Positions 48,961-61,142 of a DNA stretch of 64,000 nucleotides are shown one piece after another. The notes beneath the pieces were generated by a model that did no database searches, was not told the origin of the DNA, and saw nothing but the letters and a program-made list of their open reading frames with translations. The stretch is from Loxodes magnus (lineage: Eukaryota > Ciliophora > Karyorelictea > Loxodida > Loxodidae): the NCBI GenBank assembly GCA_946699065.1, contig CAMPDV010000015.1:806001-870000 (forward strand). The letters are read 5' to 3'. Each line of letters starts with the position of its first letter. Positions within the stretch are counted from its first letter, which is position 1. A program made the position numbers and the translations under genes.

Positions 48961-49539
48961 ATAAGCAACAAAGAAAGAGATTCAAAAACCTATAGATAAG
49001 ATTATTTTTCTGATAAATTTTGCTTTAAAATTAGAACAAGAAATGTAAGTTTTCAGAGTGTTAATATAGTTATAGAATATAAATTAGTCAGATAATTATT
49101 TAATTTTATTCATTAATACCAATTTTATCCAAACCCATTTATCAAGGAAATTTAATAAGCTTTCTAAAAGAGAGATAAACGATCTAAGTTTCACTCTGGA
49201 GATGAAAAGAGCAGAGTAACTTAATTAGCATTACTCTTTCTCATTTATATATATTCATAATCTTACTTAAATTTCATTAAACTTCTCTTAAAGTTTCAGA
49301 GTATTCTCATATTCAGCTACTTAGAATATTAAAAGAAGCAATATTAATTAATTAAATAATAGTTTAATAATTATAAGTATAAAAATAGCTAAAGAGTATT
49401 ACAAATATAATCAAAAGATTTATATAAAATAGGATATCATATGTATATAGATATTTATCTAACTTCCTATAACTTATTAATTATAAATAAGTTTATCATC
49501 TAGATATTTTAAAGATAATCTGATTCATTTTTTTTAATA
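48961..49539. other. AT-rich, no gene seen
   Basis: Separates two convergent family A elements. Nothing is recognised. Confidence 0.5.
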
Positions 49540-50345
49540 ATAATAATATTAACTGTATGTTAAAAGTTTTGGAGTTCTCCAGCATTCCAACTGATTTCAC
49601 TCAGAATTCTTTTAAAGTGGATGTATACCATGGCCTTTTTTGAATGTAGGTGGCTAGCACAAAGAATTTTTCATGTTTCTGCTAAATAGCTTCTATCTAT
49701 AAATTCCAGAATCGGTTATTCAAATCTGGTTCGAAATTCTTCATGTTTTGATTTATTCTCTTTTAGCAAAATTTTTTAATTTTTAGCCTTTTTTAATTAG
49801 TGATATTTTTAGTATCAGCATCAACAATTTTTTATCTATTTTTCTTAATCCTCTAAGGAAAAACTAATTTTTCTATTTGTTATATTCTTTGAATTAAACT
49901 TTTATCATTATTTTATTCAATAATTATTTCTTTATCTTTAGTTTAAGAAGTGAAGAATTCAATACTCATATTTAATCCTTGCTTTAAATTTTTCTAAGAT
50001 TGAATATAGAGCTATTATTCTGTCACAACAATGTTTTATATAAGTTATTGCCTAAAAATTAATAAATTCGTTATTTTGGTCCTCAATGCTATTTATAAGT
50101 TCTCAATCCTTTCTTCTTGGTTGTATATTTTTTCTTCATATTTAGAAATAAAATTTTTCATTTTTTCCATTTTGGTTAAAAATAAATAACTTGCGTCAAC
50201 TTGACCAACCATTACTTTGCCTTCTAAAGATGGATTTAATGATTGTGTTATTCATTTCTGCCTCTTTTAGTTCTTTATTCGCTTTTCTTGCATTCCTTAT
50301 CTAGATTTTAGACAGTCGAATATTCTTTTCCATTTCAATCTTTTT
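49540..50345 (-). mobile_element. family A ORF1-only retroelement, minus strand
   Basis: The ORF starts at 50333 as MEKNIRLSKIQIRNARKANK, matching MEKNIRFSKKQQRKERS of the 18.7-kb copy, and both continue to RRQSNGWSS / RKNNCWSD. Coiled-coil pieces and a degenerate knuckle (CWCWYQKYHQL) follow after frame changes. The 3' end has GGTATACATCCAC as in the 48.8-kb copy and a TTATTATTATT run at about 49540-49552. Confidence 0.75.
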
Positions 50346-50499
50346 TATTCATTTTTTAATTAGCAGCTCTATCTTTTAAGTAAATTATAATAAAATAGCA
50401 ACTAAGATCATATAATTGTTTATCTAGGTTTATTAATGATCTACTAGCTAATTTCTATGAGGAAGAATACATTAAAATAAAAATAAATAAAATAATGGC

Positions 50500-52292
50500 A
50501 GAAATTTTTAGAAATTAAGGGAGTAATATAAGTTATCACCACGTCACCAAGATTATTTAACTTGAAAATTGCAAATCTTCTCCGCAGACTTAAAAATTAA
50601 AGATTAGGTATTTCAGTAGAATATAGAAATTATGAAGGATATATATAAGTAGAATATACAGGCTGCTTCGCTTATGCAGATGATTTAGCACTAGTAAGCG
50701 AAGTAGAGCAAATGGAGGAGGTAGTATAAGAATTAACAGAATAAGCGAGTAAATTCAAACTGCAAATTGCAGAAAATAAATTGATGATCTGAAAAGCAGA
50801 AGAAAATAAATAAGATTACTTTGAAAACACAATAAACATAGGAACTTTGGGAAAAGAAAGAGTTAAAGTTTTTTAATATTTGGGTCATATAAGAGAAGAA
50901 AATTTAAGTCTTGAAAATATATGGCAAAAAGATTAGGAGCAGCGCAAAAGATGTAAGCGTGAGCTATAGGCAAATTTTACAATAAGCAAGGGTACAACAT
51001 CATATAATACAGGAATGATGATAAAAGCTTTTGTGAGCTCAATGTTTAGTTATGTAACTCAAGTAATCCCATTTTGCGAACAATCTGCAGGTAAACAAAT
51101 AATGGATTAATTAGAATTTCTACAGAAAAGATATTAGAGAGCAATTATAAATGCACCTTTCTTCGTAGAGAATGAGATGTTGAATCATGAACTATAGTTT
51201 ATGAAATTTGAGCACTACTTATGAAAAAAAGTTTGAGACTAGAAGCAAGCTATTAGAAAATTAAGGAAAAATTCTTGATGGTTTTATGAGAGAACTAAGT
51301 AGAGAGGAAATTTAATTTTCGAATAATATTGCATGACAATAAAAGCAGAACTATAATCAAGGACGAATATAACTTTATAGAGTATGGAGAAAATAATAAA
51401 AAGGAAAGTAAAATATTAGTCGTACAATTTGTGAACGCAGAATGTATGAAGGGGATAGGTGAAGAATGGATCAGATGATAGCAACACTTTAATATAGAGG
51501 ATATTGATTCGACGAGTTTATGATAGGATCTTCAAACTATCTAAAATATAATAAATATAGAAAAGAAAAAAAATTATATTTTTAGACTAAGGACAAGATG
51601 CTAAGGCAACTAAGATTGCCTTAAAGAAAGACATTTAGTAGAAAGCAGTAAATGTTCGTTTTGCGATAATTTAAAGGAAGATGAAAAATGTATAATAGAA
51701 TAATGTGAAGAATATAATGAGGGAAGAGAAATATACATCAATAATTCTGAATCAATATTATCAAAATGGAAGAGGATGTAACTATTCGACATTGTACGAG
51801 AAACGGCAAATTTCGAACAATTTTTAAGAGCATAAGAATTAGAAAAAATAATTAAAATATATTGTGAAACTAAAGAATTTATCAGATATATTAAAGAAAA
51901 AAGAAAAAGGGAGATTAAGAAAATAAAATTTTATGAAGCAAAGCAATAGGTAAGAATTATAGAACTAATTAAGGAAGATTTTATGAGTCTACAAAAACTT
52001 AATTATGAGGAAAAATATAAAAGTGAATATTAGAATGAAGTAAAAGAGAAAATAACTAAAGCTTATCAAAAAGAATTAATAAAAAAGAAAAGTAGTGGAA
52101 GAAAAATATTTAAAGAAAGTGAAAAGAGAGGAAATGGAAAACATGAAAGGGAAGGAAGATGAGAATATGAATGAAATTATAGAAAAGTTTCTTATTCCAA
52201 TTTTTTTTTTAAAGAATCTGAGAAGTATTGACATTTTAATCTACACGCTAGTGAGGTGCTATGTGCTCTTTAATCTAAGTATTTTTTAAAGT
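50500..52292 (+). mobile_element. LINE-2 3' fragment (reverse transcriptase to tail)
   Basis: It begins within reverse transcriptase motif B (GVIQ...TSPRLFNL) and continues with motif C FAYADDLALVSE, intact here, then the thumb region (KVFQYLGHIREENLSLENIW). A C-terminal zinc-like motif follows, CSFCDNLKEDEKCIIEQC, and a basic tail (RYIKEKRKREIKKIKFYEAK; ENMNEIIEKFLIP). There are several frame changes. It is clearly different from LINE-1. The 3' end (52212-52268) is a diverged form of the hairpin plus CTCTTTAATC found on families B and C, which makes this LINE the likely donor of their retrotransposition machinery. The 5' truncation is typical of target-primed reverse transcription. Confidence 0.85.
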
Positions 52293-52733
52293 AAACTTAT
52301 TAGTTCACATTATAATTTAAGACTTCTACTGATTTATAAGAATGATTATTAGACAACTTATGCAAGAATAAAAAAAGATAGTATATTTATGAAGAAATGT
52401 AGAAATAATAATATAAGCAGTTTAATTTAAGTGCATTGTAATATATTTTATATAGGTATACAATTTGCTATTTTAGTTTGAGATAGCTTTATATAGATTA
52501 GGAATTTTATATCTAAATTATTTTTAGATATGAAAATAAGAACTAAAGATATATTAATAGTGACCCAGAGTTCAAATTTATTATTTTAAGTTAAGTAAGT
52601 TAATTATTATATTAAGGAAATTTGATTTGTAGATTAAGCGCAATAAATGAATTTATATTAGATTAATTATGGTATTATATTTATATATCTTAATTAATTT
52701 AATTTTAGTAAATTTTAAAGAGTTAATAAAAGT
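52293..52733. other. 3' flank of synthase copy 4
   Basis: AT-rich with no gene seen. It does not match the 3' flanks of the other synthase copies. Confidence 0.5.
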
Positions 52734-54329
52734 TCAACCATCTGCCCCTCCATCATCTCCTCTTTCAAAACCTACTACCCAATCATCTCCACCATCATCA
52801 TGGAAAGAATTGCTTTCAAAGTCATTTTAACTATAGTCGTTATAAGACATAGAATAATCAGCTAATATTATAATATTAACATCGTGATAAGCACCGTATT
52901 CTTATATCTCTTTTGACTTTGTTTTATTTTCATTTTTGAACTGAACTGTCACTGGTTTTTATAATAATTTTTCAAGCCTATTTCCGTATTTCGCTCTGAA
53001 ATGGGTTTGACTACAGCAGTAAGCTCCAAATTTGATAACGTTGAAATTATCATCTATTCCCAAGTTAAAGGCAAAAGGATGGGTAGAAGATACTTCTTTA
53101 ATCTTGTTTTATAGATAATTGTTATCCTAGTTATTCTCAAAGATAAATAGCTTAAGTGGCCATTTATAAGATTTCCAGTTATTTTTATCAGGAAGCTTTT
53201 CTGCATGATGATGATATGACCATTACTAAAAGTCATAGTTCCTATAGAAATGGAATATTCTTCCAAAAATACTTGGATCTATTCTATCCAGTCTCTACAT
53301 GATTCTTAATGAGACATGCTACCATTTTAGAGTGAAATTAATCCACCAAAGAAAATCAAAAACTGTAACTATTGGTATTGGAGATATTTGGACTTGAGGT
53401 TTTATCCAATTTAGTCACTTCAAACCATCCTTAAAAAAACCACTTTCCTGCATCACTTTAGGCATTACTTCTTACCAATTCATATCTAAAGCTTTGTATA
53501 GTGAATTGGGTTTTCCTACTGAAGGAGGCTGATAACTTTTAAACATAAGTTAACTACCGAAAAGTTAATCACCATGCTCACCAGTAACCAAAATTGCAGA
53601 GGGATCACTTTGAAGGAAGTTAACTGCTTCAGTAATATGAGCTTCATCTTTTAGAATAAATTTACCAAAAGCAGGATTAATATTGCAGTTAAAAAACTAA
53701 GGGTATTCATCAATAGAACTCTATTTAAGGACTATTATGATTTTACTCAAAAGATCATTTCTATTATTATTTTTAATCCAAAGAATAAAGGAAATAACAA
53801 CAGCAGTGGAATCAATGCCTCCACTCCATAAAACATAGATTCTGTTACAAGGATAATTTAGAATATAACCTGCTGTTTCGTAGCAAATCTATCCTAAAGT
53901 TTTGTTAAATGACGGATCGAAGGCTGGAAGTGGATCTACAATTCTAGTTTTTAAAGATCCTCTCAGGGTTCCAGTTCTATCAGTGATTTAAAAATGAAAA
54001 TAGCAAGAGTAAAGGAACATATAATCTAGCTTAGGTAATTTTTATGTTTAGTTGAATTAAATTATCATAGGGAGCAATGGGTTATAATCCAACATAAATT
54101 CACCTATTTGCTCATTTGATTCGAATAATGGTTATAAAAATTCTTGCTCAACTTTCGTGTCTTTAGGACATTTTACAAAAGTTGCAAATTTTTTACTTCC
54201 TATTCAAAGACTTCCAGGGAAAAATTAAAACATCTAGCCCTGAACTCTACTAAATTAGTTAAGTTCAGTTTTTTTTATTTTGTATTTTCCCTTTCCTTTC
54301 TTTTTATTAGTACTAAGACTAGTTCCCAT
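52734..54329 (-). CDS. asparagine-synthase-like PP-loop protein, 531 aa (copy 4, diverged)
   Basis: Intact from ATG 54329 to TGA 52734. The start is MGTSLSTNKKKGKGKYK: glycine 2 is kept, but the CC pair of the other copies is lost, so it could be myristoylated but not palmitoylated at those positions. No 39-nt repeats. The catalytic motifs WSGGIDSTAVV and TGEHGDQLFGS are conserved, as is the region around FLWWINFTLKWQHVS. The tail is acidic but irregular (SFHDDGGDDWVVGFERGDDG) instead of a pure DG repeat. The middle part (about 53040-53390) is almost identical at the DNA level to the other copies, whereas both ends are clearly diverged, which suggests gene conversion across the centre. Confidence 0.85.
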
Positions 54330-55454
54330 ATTTTATTAGTTTTTTAAACCTGATAGCTTAATTAATTTATTTAAATGAAAGCTTAATTATTTAAATTAAG
54401 AAAAAAAATTACCAGCTTACATTAATTATAGCCACACTTAAAGCTTTAAAAGATTATTTAGTTAAATCTAAAACACACAAAAAATTTGTATACCCAGAAC
54501 TTTAAATAGCTTATGAATAAACTGAGTATCTAAGAAAGCTTAAATCAACATTAATTATAATTTCCTTATTATTCTAATTTAATAACAATTTTTTCTTCTC
54601 TATATCAGTTGAGAATAATAAGCTTAACAGTATATTTAACATTTTTCTATTTTAATTACTTATTCAATAGTTTCCCTTTGTTCTTATCTTTATGCTTCTT
54701 TTATATTTTTGGTTTAGATTTATTTTGGTTTTTTCAGCAATTTATTTAATAAAGAAAAATTATTATTGTTTTATCATATTTAGAACTAATAATATAGCTC
54801 TTTTTTTATTTCTTTCATTAATTAAGAATTTTTAGAGAAATCAATTTTCAAGTATATAAGCAACCTGTGTTACTCAATAGTATCTTATCCTTTATTAAAT
54901 TAGCTTTAGCTATCTGTTTCACTTTTTATTTATTTAAAGTTATCTAATACACTTAAACTTGTCTAAAACTACGATAAAAATAATTAAATATACATGAAAC
55001 TTTACATTTTCCTCTATTAACTTCTTTTACTATTACAACTAAATTTATGGGAGTAAGCAAAAGTGACTAAGACTAAAGATATTCTTATTTGACTGATATT
55101 AACTTTTGTACTCAATTACTTTGAAATAAATTCATTGTATTATTTCTTTTATTTAGACTGAGAGTATTATTTTAATTTTAGTCAAAGTAAATAATTACTT
55201 ATTGAGATACTTAGCTGTTTATTATATTCAGTACTTACTAGGTTTGATAACTTTTAGTTTTCTTGTTAGCTTAAAAGTATTAGCTATCAAGTATTATATA
55301 TACTTTGATTTAAATAATTAAAGTGTATTAAGTTTCATTGGCTACTGTTACAATAATTCTTAATACCTTATTTTACTATAATTGCATAGCTTCTAATTTA
55401 TTATATCTCACTTTTAGATATTACTCTAATTCTTTTTTTATAAATAATAAATAA
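54330..55454. other. AT-rich intergenic stretch
   Basis: Upstream of synthase copy 4. No gene or repeat is recognised. Confidence 0.5.
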
Positions 55455-56835
55455 ATAAATTTGATTATAGAGCGCCTACCACTCTCATTGGTGCGCAGCT
55501 CTTTAAAAAAATGTTTCATACTGACAAGAATGTTTGTTACTGATAAAATTATCAGATACTGGTAGACCTAGTTCAATACTGGTATAATTATTCAGTACTG
55601 ATAAAAATGTTCAATACTGATATAATTTAAGAATACTCGTAATCTTTTCTCTTGTCGGAGGTCCAAGGACATGGTAGGATTGTGTCTCATTACATCGCCA
55701 AAGCAGAGGACGACATGTGTCAATTATGGGTACTTAAATTCTCCACCTCTGATGAAGCTCGCAATATTATTTCTTTTTCGTTCCAGAATTAAATCTAAAC
55801 TAAGCCAGTGCCGAAGGTCTAAGAATCTTATGTCTCGAGGCCAAACCAAAGCAGAGGAAGACATAAAGTCGATTATGGGTACTTAACTTCCCCAACCTCT
55901 GATGAAGATGATCTTGTTGTTCACCTTTGAACAACTATGGCGGTTTTTAAAAAAAATATATATAATAAAATACAAATTAAACTATTTAACAGTGCCAATC
56001 TGGATAGTGTTAAAATAAGTTGTTTATCAGCAACATTTCTCATCATTCTTTACTTTATAATGAATTTATCTTTATTAAGGTCTCCTCAGTTTCTTTGGTT
56101 TGTTGTTCTTATTATTTCAACAGGTATTTTCATCATTTTCCTCTGTAAATATCTCCAACCTAGTTGCAATAGAGCCTCCAGAATTTTTTATACTTCATGT
56201 CAAAATTTTTTCTTTAAATTTTAAAATTTTAGCAATTCTTGTAAAAATGTCACTTACTCTAATAGAGTCTTCCTTACTTATTTGATTAGTTTTCGATTAA
56301 TAACCTTTTTTTATTCTATCACCATCTAATTTGCCAAATTATTTATGTTTGTTCTAATGTTATTTCGCTTAATCAACTCCAGCTCTTGTTTTTATACGAT
56401 ATCTACAAGCCTTGCTGTTTCTTACCTATATTCAGTTTAAATGTTCCAATATGCTTGAAGTTCTCTTTTTTAATTAGTAATTATAATCTCTAAGTTATCT
56501 TATCCAAGATGTAATAAGTTTGTTAGTTCTTAATTTTCCTATTTAAGCACTTTAATCTCTTCCTGGAGGTTGGATATTTCAAATGCTAACTATTAAATAT
56601 TGATTTCCCTTTTTATTATCTTTGATGTTGTTCTTTTCCTGTTATTATAATAGACTCCATTATTTTTATTAATTTAGGAGTTTTTTAATTATAGTTATTA
56701 GGTTCTTGATTAGTTTTGAAAGTAGGGAGAAGAAGACTCTTATTATTTTCATTATGCCTGCTTCTTCTCTATAGTTTTTCTTTTTTTGGCTGAAAAAAAC
56801 TGGCATTAAGATTTTAAGATTGCATTTTTTATTAA
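55455..56835 (-). mobile_element. family B retroelement with hairpin tail, full length
   Basis: Reading on the minus strand, an ORF from ATG 56825 (MQSQNLNASFFQPKKEK) has the family B layout: a basic N-terminus, then, after one frame change near 56640, a coiled coil (AFEISNLQEEIKVLKQENQEL, compare LNLQEEVKRLKKDN at 14 kb). It ends VVQR-TGA at 55921-55923. A 3' UTR of about 450 bp follows, the part also present as a truncated copy at 11950-12452, and ends with the bulged hairpin at 55469-55502, CTCTATAATC and TTTATTTATT. It connects the ORF1 families with the hairpin tail. No reverse transcriptase is present. Confidence 0.75.
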
Positions 56836-56837
56836 AT

Positions 56838-57422
56838 TAATTAATTTATATAATCTAATTTCTTTATTTCTAAGTATCTCTTACATTCTAGCTTTCAAGC
56901 GAAGCTTTAAGTATGCTAAAATAATATGAAATAATCTTGTTTTCCCTCAATAATAAACACGTTAGAATCTCCTGCATTTGGATCTTTGTTTCATTAGCCT
57001 TACACTATTTTCTTATTAGTTTTCTTATTATCAAAATATTCTAAATTGAGATATATTTCTACCATTTGATTGCTTATTGATCTAGACTTTAAATTACTTT
57101 TCGAAGAAAGCATTTGATTCACAAGTTAATCGCCCAGAAAAGGTATAGCTAAGATTAATTAAGCTTTAAATTTAGCCCTAGTAGATGTAGCTCCTATGAT
57201 CATTAAAGTTTTAAAACTAATGTTGCTAAGATTCAAGAGACATTCAAGATTTTTATTTCTCACAGATACAAGTTTCTGAGTGTTTTGCTCAGTAAAGTAT
57301 CTTTTATAGGATTTTGTAAAAATGTTATTTGCTTCTTCAATATGATATAGAAATTATTAGTCCAACTATAGTCATATTTAACATTGCACTTAATCGTAAA
57401 TTATTTTGGTAATATTGTCCAT
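56838..57422 (-). pseudogene. unrecognised gene, cut at its 3' end by a retroelement
   Basis: ATG at 57422 opens MDNITKIIYDQVQCQIWLQ, continuing FLYHIEEANNIFTKSYKRYF, SFKTLMIIGATSTRAKFKAQ, LAIPFLGDQLVNQML, then GQWNKDPNAGDSNVFIIEG and KQDYFILFQHTQSFAWKLE. The composition (G, A, P and D frequent) is that of a real globular protein, but I do not recognise the fold. After about 195 codons the frame runs, in phase, into the family B ORF start at 56825, so the host part appears truncated there. Alternatively this is an N-terminal domain belonging to that element. A truncated family C element ends about 20 bp upstream of the ATG on the other side. Confidence 0.5.
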
Positions 57423-57439
57423 TATATATGAAAATGCCA

Positions 57440-57775
57440 CTTCTTCTTTTATTATATAAATAAATAGGGAGGAGCAATCCTCCAACTGAAACTGATCTAA
57501 ACTCTGGTACCAGGAAGTACCCCATAGGTGAAGAACCAGTCAAGAGAAGACGAGATCGAAGAGACATCAAGTAGCATTAATGACGAAAGATACCAGATAC
57601 TAAGGTCTCTTAGGGTAGCATTCAGATCGTGGCCCTATAGAAGACAAAACTCACAAGGGAATGCTAGCACTGTGGAAGACTTCAACAAGGAATTTTTTAA
57701 CTTTAAAAATCTTTACTAAAGAGCTGCGCACCATTGAGGGGCTACGCGCTCTATAATCTCATTTATTTATTATTT
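57440..57775 (+). mobile_element. family C retroelement, 5'-truncated (about 335 bp)
   Basis: It begins at the equivalent of 17711, just before the end of the ORF, and keeps the hairpins GGAGGAGCAATCCTCC and the GGTACCAGGAAGTACC pair, the conserved 3' UTR (GACGAAAGATACCAGAT, CCCTATAGAAGA) and the terminal bulged hairpin at 57720-57752 with CTCTATAATC and TTTATTTATT. Short copies such as this could be mistaken for SINEs, but they are 3' fragments. Confidence 0.85.
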
Positions 57776-57929
57776 ATAAGAAAAGATGTATAAACTAAGA
57801 GTTTTAATGTAAAACAAAAAGCTTCTGTAGGATTTTATGAACAAATTGCAGTTTAATAATCAAAAATTAACCAATGCAGATATTTAATTAATTAGTTATA
57901 AACTTAAAAAGATTTCTCTTTCAAGGGAC

Positions 57930-58200
57930 TGAAAACTTTTTGCCAGCTAAATGATCAAGGATAATCCCTTGATGCACATAACGCAAATATCCTGTTGTTT
58001 AATTCAATAAGCATCGGCAAGGGAGTTCCATAAATATAGCCTGCTAGCAAGAGTAAATAACCAGAAAGATTTTTCTCTTGTTGAGATTGACTCAAACAGA
58101 AGCCTTCTCAGCGACAGGATAGGAACTTGACTTTATCCATAAAACTAAAAGGTTTTATCAGAGAATCAATCTAATTTCCCACTATCTTTTTAATTATAAC
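57930..58200 (+). mobile_element. old family D copy
   Basis: A diverged copy of the elements at 47681 and 61787: TATCCTGTTGT, AAGGGAGTTCC, CCTTCTCAGCGACAGGA and CCACTATCTTTTTAATTATA appear in order. Older than the other two by its many substitutions. It is not nested in family B sequence. Confidence 0.75.
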
Positions 58201-60539
58201 CCAATTCAAATCTTAAATGCAAGATTCATAAATTGTAGAATTTAGATATTTAGTGCATATACTTCTACCTCTTCTTATCTATATCATGCCATATTTATTT
58301 TATACCTTAAAAATATTCCATATGTGTATTTTTGATCCATAACCTGTTATTATAGTGAAAAAAAATCTATTTGAAATTTTAAGATGCATTATTTAATTCT
58401 GAGTAGCAAGATTACTTTGTTTGAAGAGATAAACTCTAGTATTTAAATGATATTATAAGGAGTATTTAATGCTTAAATGTTAGTTATAAAATCCATGTAA
58501 TATCTCTTAACTAATATTTATACCACTTGGGCTTTATAATTTTCCTTTTAATATCTATTAAGTATTGTTATATCCTTATATATCTCAATATCATCTTCTT
58601 TATTTTATCTGCTTTCTATAGTAATTTTACTAATTTAAAGAAAGACTGAAACTTTTTAAGTTTTGGACTAGAAAATAATTGCGTTTATTAAATTTAATCC
58701 AATTCTTAATCTAAATTAGATTTTTATTAGCTATGTATAATGAAATAAGCATCCTTACATCCTTAATTTCTTGCTTATATCTATTAATAGTGTTTATTAT
58801 TATATAAGTATAGCTTTCCTTATTTCCTTTCTAATTATTAAATCTCATTCATTAAAATAGCCATAAGTATCTTTAAATCTTGAAAGATAAAGGAAAGCTA
58901 AGCAGTCCAAAAGTAATAAAGATTTTAGAATGTAGCTATATATCTAGATACTAACTAGTCTCTAAATTCTATAGCTTACTAATTAGTCTGATATATTAAA
59001 TCATTTCCTAAGTCAATAGTTATTAACTTTTAAAAAGAAAGCTACAGCATAACTTAAGACCATAGTTCAATGGTAATCAAAAGCTTTCATAATATAGTTG
59101 TAAGAGATTTATTTGTTTAACTTATACATAAGTGACTAATGGTTTAGTTAAGTATATCTAAATTAAAAGAAAATTAAGATGTTATTTAAGAAAAAAATAT
59201 ACTAGAAGCTTTAAAAGTTTAGTAGTAAAAATAACTAAACACTAATAAAACTGAGACAGGCAATAGAACAACCAATTTCTAGTCTGCTAATTTCTTAATC
59301 TTAAACTACTAAGAAAAGCAGTGTCCTATAATATGATTTTTATTATTTTAAATATAAGACATAGAATATAGAATATTCAGCTAATAAAGGATTTATATTA
59401 ATAAGAAATCTAAGCTAGCACTTTTACTAAAATCTACCTAGCCAATTATAAAAAAAAAGCTTTTATATTACAGTTTATACAAATAGAAAAACTAATGGGT
59501 GCAAAGCATAACTATAGATTCATAATTGAAATAGAAAAGTTAAAAAGCTTAGTAAAAGCTTAATTTAATAGATTAAGCTTCGTTCTATAAATAGTAAATA
59601 TAATTAAATTTAAGTCAATACATTTATAAGAGAAGAGGAAAATTCTTAATATGAAGAGCCTTAGCATTTTATCTTTATTGCTAAATTATTAAAATTTGTG
59701 TATAGAATGAATAGAAAAGATTAAGCTGATAAGTGAGAGAGTTTTAATTAATGCTTACTGCTTGAAGTAGAAGAAATTCTATTGTGTTTGATAGAACTAC
59801 CAATAAAATGGAATGTTGAATAGCATATAAAGAAGTTTTAATTTTATAATGGCTATAACTTTTATTAACAGACATCATTCTATTATTTATTAAGCTAAGA
59901 GCATATTTAACTTATCTTAAATAAAGGAGGGATTAAGAAAGTAAAATTCTTTTTAGGAAAACTATTTTATATTTTCTTGGAGTATAAATGAATGCTTACT
60001 ATATAAAGCATAAATTATAAATTCAAAAAACAAATATAAAACTAAAAATTATCTTAAGAAAGAAGCTTAGAAACATATAACTAAATAGTGAATTTAAAAC
60101 TTAATCCAAAATGGTAAAAATGGATAAAAATCTTACAGCTTAAAAGCTTTAAGATGATATCTAAATCTTGAGATAATATTTGAAATCATAAAACACGAAA
60201 AAAAGTGAAATAATTAGCTTAAAAAAGCTAATACTAAATATAAAAAATTCTAAGGTGTTTATTTATTGCGATTATATTGCTAAATTAAGGTATGTTTTAT
60301 CTGATCTTCAAATCAAGAAATTAAGTTATTTATGAAATAAATGTAATATATAAGGCCAAAATATTTAGCTATAATGATGTAAAGGAAGAAAATATATTTA
60401 CTATAATTTGTTTTTATTTATATACTTCAAGCAATGAGGGATTCTTTAAAGGTGTCTTTATAGTTATTACATCAATATACTAATTAGATAAAAATGAAAT
60501 TTTCTAATTTTATTATGAATTTTATATTTTTAAATCAAA
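58201..60539. other. AT-rich intergenic stretch
   Basis: No recognisable gene or repeat. It contains the promoter side of the DHHC gene, but I see no defined promoter motif. Confidence 0.5.
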
Positions 60540-61142
60540 ATGGAAGGGAAAGAAGACATTGAAATAACCACTAAGAATAAAAATTATAAGACAGAAAAAT
60601 GAAAATTAGTAGGAAAAATAGGAAACTGTACAGGCATTTGCTTTAATAAAAAAGGAGTTCCATTATTTACAATTGGACCTCATTGACCTTTTACTAGTTT
60701 TCTTTTCATAATTTTTACGATAATTGATGGCCTTTTCATATGAATCTTAAATATTCCTGATTGACTAAGACTAACTAGCTTTATAATATATATTGCCTTT
60801 ATCATGAGTTTGACATCAGTTTCATTAATGAATCCTGGCATTTAAATAAGATAAAATGAAGATGAAATGGAAGATCTAGAAAAATCTAAGTAAGGAGATT
60901 TTCGTTATAAGCCTAAATATTGTAAATCATGTAAAATAATGAAGTAAAAATCAACCTTTCATTGTGAAGATTGCGATGTATGCGTTAGTGAGTTCGATCA
61001 CCACTGCCCTTGGACTGGAAAATGCATTGGAAGAGGAAATATAATATTTTTTTATATTTTTATCTTTTGCACCTTGGTAAACATGATATACATAATTTTA
61101 GCAGTAACCACACTAACAGGTGGAGCAACTAGATTCAAATGA
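60540..61142 (+). CDS. DHHC-type protein S-palmitoyltransferase, about 200 aa
   Basis: The frame runs from ATG 60540. The zinc/catalytic domain is complete: [19 protein letters not shown], then [20 protein letters not shown], with DHHC at residues 153-156, where the cysteine carries the acyl intermediate. Two membrane segments precede it (about 51-71 and 79-97) and one follows (about 168-190). The NPG near residue 98 is typical of the family between TM2 and the CRD. Five Trp codons before the DHHC motif are TGA, so the stop cannot be fixed from codons alone. I take the TGA at 61140-61142. Reading on through it would add a hydrophobic stretch (LFNLIQLFYVYHW) up to the next TGA at 61182-61184, possibly supplying the missing TM4. 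It would act on Golgi, ER or plasma membranes. Confidence 0.9.

Noticed and set aside
49720-49745. GGTTCGAAATTC resembling a tRNA T-loop or pol III B box
   Set aside because: No cloverleaf can be drawn around it, and it lies within the ORF of a family A element on the other strand.
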